Part shown: positions 60,838 through 64,000 of the stretch, one piece after another | Numbering within the stretch: position 1 is the stretch's first letter | How the letters are laid out: each line of letters starts with the position of its first letter | DNA from: Alkaliphilus metalliredigens QYMF | GTDB lineage: Bacteria; Bacillota; Clostridia; Peptostreptococcales; Natronincolaceae | Assembly (NCBI RefSeq): GCF_000016985.1 | Contig: NC_009633.1 | Coordinates: forward strand, 2,895,539-2,959,538 | Length of the DNA stretch: 64,000 nucleotides | Direction: 5' to 3' | The notes under the pieces: model-generated | The model's input: only the letters and a program-made list of their open reading frames with translations | The model's database searches: none | What the model was told of the DNA's origin: nothing | Position numbers and translations under genes: made by a program

Positions 60838-61815
60838 TTAAACACTAAAATAAAATAATCCATTCTCCTTTTTCATCATGATTCTCTTTTCATAGACAAG
60901 ATATTCTAGATGGCTCATGGCTTCTCCTGCAGCAAAGGATTTTTGAGCTGGCGGAAAAGCATTCCAATCCTTAGCACGAATTTTCCAACTCATCTCTTTG
61001 GCCACATCCTCCACAGTCATTTTTCTTCCTTTTTCAGTCAAGATACTTACAATTTCTTGTAGTCTATGCTCATGATGCAATAAGAGCTCATCGATTCTTT
61101 TTCTATGGTCCCTTATGATTTTTCTATGGGAGGGCAGCATGAGTTGAATCCTATAATCATAGATTTTTTTTAAGCTCTCAAAATATTGATTTAGTATGAT
61201 AGGATATTCAAATCCCCAAAACCCAATATTGGGTGTAATGGGATCTAAAACATGATCAGCGGAAAAATAAATCTCATGTTTCCGTTCATACAAATTAATC
61301 ATATTTGGCGTATGGCCTGGCACCGATACTATATCAAAACGATAATCATCCACAGCTAGTTGATCTCCTTCTTTGAGAATGGTAAATTCGAAATCCCCCG
61401 ATGGAGCGTAAATCTTTCCTGGATGCGTATCTAAAAAGTCTTCTTCCACCTCAAGGCCAAAGGATTTCAATTGTAGGCTCATTTCCATCCAATTTTTCTC
61501 ATCTACTAGTTCTTTTGTAGCAAAGCCATCACCTTTACTCATCAAAATCTTAGCACCACGTTGATACAATTCAGAAGCCAGACCCGAATGGTCCGCATGA
61601 AGATGAGTAATCACCACTTCTGTATTTTTGATATCTACATCTAGTTTGTTTAGGCTTTCAAAAAAAGCCGCTTTACACTCTTCACGATTAAATCCAGTGT
61701 CCACAATAATATTTTTTTCTTTTCCTTTTATGATATAGCTATTTAAAGCCTTAAGTGGATTTTCAGGCAGTGGAATTTCAGTACGATAAATATTTCCATA
61801 TACTTGTTCTATCAT
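60838..61815 (-). CDS. Metallo-beta-lactamase-fold hydrolase
   Basis: The protein of about 325 residues has the metal motif THLHADHSG, the downstream SVPGHTPNMINLYE histidine and FSADHVLDPI aspartate, all MBL-fold ligands, and a histidine in MLPSHRKIIRDH. A winged helix-like C-terminal region of about 100 residues follows, as in glyoxalase II-like relatives and LACTB2-like proteins. The start could be ATG at 61815 or TTG three codons earlier (61824), both downstream of GAGGAAAGG. It heads a two-gene operon with the AbrB-family transporter. Substrate unknown; thioester or lactone hydrolysis is typical. Confidence 0.88.
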   Translation of the reverse strand: MIEQVYGNIYRTEIPLPENPLKALNSYIIKGKEKNIIVDTGFNREECKAAFFESLNKLDVDIKNTEVVITHLHADHSGLASELYQRGAKILMSKGDGFATKELVDEKNWMEMSLQLKSFGLEVEEDFLDTHPGKIYAPSGDFEFTILKEGDQLAVDDYRFDIVSVPGHTPNMINLYERKHEIYFSADHVLDPITPNIGFWGFEYPIILNQYFESLKKIYDYRIQLMLPSHRKIIRDHRKRIDELLLHHEHRLQEIVSILTEKGRKMTVEDVAKEMSWKIRAKDWNAFPPAQKSFAAGEAMSHLEYLVYEKRIMMKKENGLFYFSV

Positions 61816-61824
61816 TTTATCCAA

Positions 61825-62126
61825 CCTTTCCTCATCAGTCTTTTCTTTTGTGCTAAATTAAATTGCTTATTTATCATGACAAAATAAATTTATATATATA
61901 TCTTTATTTCACCTAACAACTCTTGTATTCCTGCATATCAAAATATATTACTTTAAATTTCCACCGCAGTATTTGATATAAGGCATTTTTTCTTCATAGG
62001 GTTCTTTTAATATCTCATTTATTCTTTAGAAATCATTATGAAATAATCTTACTTCTTACTGAAGCGTATATAAAGTCCTTGTTTGCCATAGGAAATATTA
62101 CAATTGTATGACTTATACACTATAAA
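61825..62126. other. Intergenic region upstream of the secreted acidic protein gene
   Basis: I see no gene here. The stretch is AT-rich between the divergent MBL-fold and secreted-protein genes, and only its right edge leads into a recognisable promoter at 62127. Confidence 0.5.
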
Positions 62127-62156
62127 TTGGAAATGTAGTCATTAAAATGGTATAAT
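62127..62156 (+). promoter_or_regulatory. Promoter for the secreted acidic protein gene
   Basis: TTGGAA (62127-62132) and TATAAT (62151-62156) are 18 bases apart. About 100 bases of leader follow, containing an imperfect hairpin from AGTACA near 62165 to GTGTACT near 62210, then a T-rich stretch before the ribosome site. Confidence 0.65.
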
Positions 62157-62260
62157 ATCGAAGTAGTACATTGAATTCTTCATTATTTTATCTTGAATGA
62201 TGAGTGTACTTTATTTTCATTCAATAAAAAATCAATTCATTAAAAAAGGAGTGTAAAAAA

Positions 62261-63472
62261 ATGAAAAAAGGTTTAATTATTACCCTGTTAATCACATCCA
62301 TGCTGTTTATGGTTGGTTTTGCACCAACAGCAGGACAGTCATATTGGGAAGAAATGAAAAAGGTGTATGAGTGGGATGCTATGGAAGGTGACACAGATTT
62401 AGAAGTCATCATATCAGTTCCTGGTCAATTAGAAGCAACATACAATATTACCATGTACTCACAGACAGATTTAGAGGCATTTGTTTCTTACATCGAAATG
62501 GAAGTGGAAATAGAAGAAGCAGATGAAACAACACATCAAATTCCTACAGTAAAAATGTATACCAAGGGATCAAATATATACATCAATACTGATCTTGTTG
62601 TTCACTTGTTATCTTTGGCTGAATCAGAACTACCCTTCGAAACAGAGGCAGAATATATCATGTTACAAAGTGGCGAAAATAACATGAACATGGACTTAAC
62701 AAGTCTAACAGATATAATCGGATTTTTAGAAAACATGGATTTGGGAATCGATTTAGGTATGACACAAGAAGGTGACACCTATTCCTTACGAATAGAGTCT
62801 GATAAAATGATAGACCTTTTAGATGTTTATATCAAATATGTTATCACTAATATGGACCAATTAACAAATCTATTTATGCAAGGTGATGTGCCAGAAGAAA
62901 TGGTACTAACAGAGGAACAACAAGCAGAAATGCTAGAAATGTATGAGATGTATATTACACCTCAAAAGGATATGGCAAAGGGATTTATACTTGGTAGCTA
63001 TTATGACCAAGTGACAACATTCCATGAAAATAGCTACACAGAAGATGCTGAACTGTTTTTTACTACTCCAATGGGAAAAATGCATATAGATATGATCTCA
63101 AGCGGACAAAAACTTGATACTACTACCATTGAGTTACCAACATCCGTCATGGTTATCACTGAAGATGAACTGACAAATCTGATGATTAGTGGATTTGGTG
63201 CTACACAGGATATGCCCGAGGGATCGCAATTACAAGCCATCGTAGATCTTCAGGGTGACTACATGAAAATTACAGAAGGTGAAGTCCTAGAAGGAAATAT
63301 TAATTTGAAAGTAGAAGAAGGCAGATCATATATAGTGGTAGAAGACATCCAGGAGTTACTGGATATAGAGTTTGAAGGCCTAGAAGGCTTCATGATGATC
63401 CAAGACCTAGAGCAATACGGTTATCAGATTCAATGGAATCCTGATAGTCGTACAATAGAAATTTATAACTAA
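62261..63472 (+). CDS. Secreted acidic protein of unknown function
   Basis: The 403-residue product has a signal peptide (MKKGLIITLLITSMLFMVGFAPTAG, about 1-25, shown in part) with no lipobox cysteine, so it should be released or held by other means. The mature protein is very acidic and methionine-rich, with repeated beta-like segments such as VKMYTKGSNIYINTDLVV. The C-terminal part ends YGYQIQWNPDSRTIEIYN, resembling the end of copper-amine-oxidase-N-like or stalk-type repeats. AAAAAAGGAG is the ribosome site. It is a single-gene unit with its own promoter and terminator. I cannot name the family with confidence. Confidence 0.75.
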   Translation: MKKGLIITLLITSMLFMVGFAPTAGQSYWEEMKKVYEWDAMEGDTDLEVIISVPGQLEATYNITMYSQTDLEAFVSYIEMEVEIEEADETTHQIPTVKMYTKGSNIYINTDLVVHLLSLAESELPFETEAEYIMLQSGENNMNMDLTSLTDIIGFLENMDLGIDLGMTQEGDTYSLRIESDKMIDLLDVYIKYVITNMDQLTNLFMQGDVPEEMVLTEEQQAEMLEMYEMYITPQKDMAKGFILGSYYDQVTTFHENSYTEDAELFFTTPMGKMHIDMISSGQKLDTTTIELPTSVMVITEDELTNLMISGFGATQDMPEGSQLQAIVDLQGDYMKITEGEVLEGNINLKVEEGRSYIVVEDIQELLDIEFEGLEGFMMIQDLEQYGYQIQWNPDSRTIEIYN

Positions 63473-63490
63473 AAGTAAAAAAGATAGAAA

Positions 63491-63529
63491 ACAAAGTGGT
63501 AGGGAAGTCTCTGCCACTTTGTTTTTTTT
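63491..63529 (+). terminator. Terminator after the secreted acidic protein gene
   Basis: ACAAAGTGGTAG and CTGCCACTTTGT pair (with one G-U) around a small loop, followed by eight T residues on the plus strand. Confidence 0.9.
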
Positions 63530-63548
63530 ATCACGTTTTTATTATAAA

Positions 63549-63589
63549 TACTTAAAACCGCTGACCTAGGGGATCAACGGTTTTAAGTA
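63549..63589 (-). terminator. Hairpin after the HAD phosphatase gene
   Basis: TACTTAAAACCG (63549-63560) and CGGTTTTAAGTA (63578-63589) form a perfect 12-bp stem with additional TGACC/GGATCA pairing inside. On the minus strand it is followed by an AT-rich tract. It lies 17 bases past the stop at 63606. Confidence 0.75.
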
Positions 63590-63605
63590 CACTTGTTTTA
63601 TTCCA

Positions 63606-64000
63606 TTATACGATAGATAATATCTCTTCTGGGCTATTCACAATATAATCTGGTTCTTTCTGCTTAATGGTTTCCAGCAAATCAAATCCCCAAGAAACTG
63701 AAATAATTTTCACACCAACTTTTTTACAAGCAAGAATATCCCTTTCCTCATCACCTACATAAATGATTTCGGAATTACTTAGTTTCTCTTTCTTCATAAA
63801 AGCGTTCAGTACCTTATCTTTCCCAAAGATATGCTTGGAGGCAAACACTTCTTTAATGCTATAAATCTGATTTTTTTCCAAAAACTCTCTGATATTGTCC
63901 TCAGAATTTGATGAGATAATTGCCAGCTCATATCCTCTGTTCCTCAGTTCATCCAGCACCTCTTTTATCCCCTCAAACAGAGCAATATCCTGTATAGAGC
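63606..64000 (-). CDS. HAD-superfamily phosphatase, N-terminus cut by window edge
   Basis: The visible 131 codons read SIQDIALFEGIKEVLDELRNRG, then YELAIISSNSEDNIREFLEKN (HAD motif II, the Ser in ISSNS), GKDKVLNAFMKK with the motif III lysine, and YVGDEERDILACKKVGVKIISVSWGF (motif IV). Motif I with the nucleophile Asp lies beyond base 64000. The layout matches phosphoglycolate-phosphatase-like HAD proteins. The frame is open to the edge of the window, so the apparent GTG at 63959 is internal. The substrate is unknown. Confidence 0.88.
   Translation of the reverse strand, partial: SIQDIALFEGIKEVLDELRNRGYELAIISSNSEDNIREFLEKNQIYSIKEVFASKHIFGKDKVLNAFMKKEKLSNSEIIYVGDEERDILACKKVGVKIISVSWGFDLLETIKQKEPDYIVNSPEEILSIV

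Overview
The window is AT-rich, gene-dense and mostly transcribed on the minus strand. It looks like a chromosome segment of an anaerobic, endospore-forming member of the Clostridia. Evidence is the Spo0E-like, YhcN/YlaJ-like, SpoVD-like and YtfJ/GerW-like genes, strong AGGAGG ribosome sites, meso-diaminopimelate-type MurE, paired oligopeptide ABC transporters and many sensor/GGDEF/EAL proteins. The overall flavour is that of an Alkaliphilus-like organism, but this is an inference from gene content, not a database match.

Layout. 1-7.1 kb: the start of the division and cell-wall (dcw) cluster, mraZ-rsmH-ftsL-spoVD/ftsI-murE-murF, with MraZ boxes upstream and murF cut by the left edge. 7.2-13.4 kb: a tiny Spo0E-like gene with a textbook promoter, lgt, a split M16 peptidase pair, a membrane-anchored ferrochelatase-like protein, and two lipoproteins of sporulation type. 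13.5-21 kb: ychF on the plus strand, then deoC-pduL (deoxyribose/acetyl-phosphate catabolism), a GAF-PP2C phosphatase, a membrane Mrr-like protein, a YkuS-like protein, an unannotated 55-residue gene, hpt and a PduO-type cobalamin adenosyltransferase. 21-33 kb: two complete tandem oligopeptide transporter operons, each in the order binding protein, permease B, permease C, ATPase D, ATPase F. 33.8-38.6 kb: a NUDIX hydrolase, a lipoprotein, CcsA/ResC and ResB cytochrome c maturation proteins, and a five-haem NrfA nitrite reductase that is itself a lipoprotein. 38.8-44 kb: flavin amine oxidase, acetamidase/formamidase, a DUF4153 membrane protein and a STAS-like protein. 44-49.4 kb: two GGDEF/EAL proteins; the second lies behind a cyclic-di-GMP-I riboswitch with its own terminator. 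49.6-51.7 kb: an operon of ECF sigma factor, zinc anti-sigma factor, YtfI-like and YtfJ/GerW proteins. 51.8-64 kb: a TipA-like MerR regulator, a membrane-tethered PstS-like protein, MutT, a remnant of a [2Fe-2S] protein, a chemoreceptor, an S41 protease, a papain-like hydrolase, an AbrB-family transporter, a metallo-beta-lactamase-fold hydrolase, a secreted acidic protein and a HAD phosphatase cut by the right edge.

The most notable regulatory structure is the c-di-GMP riboswitch at about 49.26-49.33 kb. Its P1 stem, an intervening strand and the downstream terminator can be drawn as mutually exclusive pairings, predicting a ligand-OFF feedback switch on a c-di-GMP enzyme that lacks the usual inhibitory site. 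Other items worth attention are a peptide-binding lipoprotein whose ribosome site and signal peptide point to an ATT start codon, an orphan lipoprotein NrfA, the sigma/anti-sigma/YtfIJ operon, two decayed genes (a lipoprotein and a [2Fe-2S] protein) and two Spo0A-box candidates. No CRISPR array, intact insertion sequence, rRNA or tRNA gene was seen.
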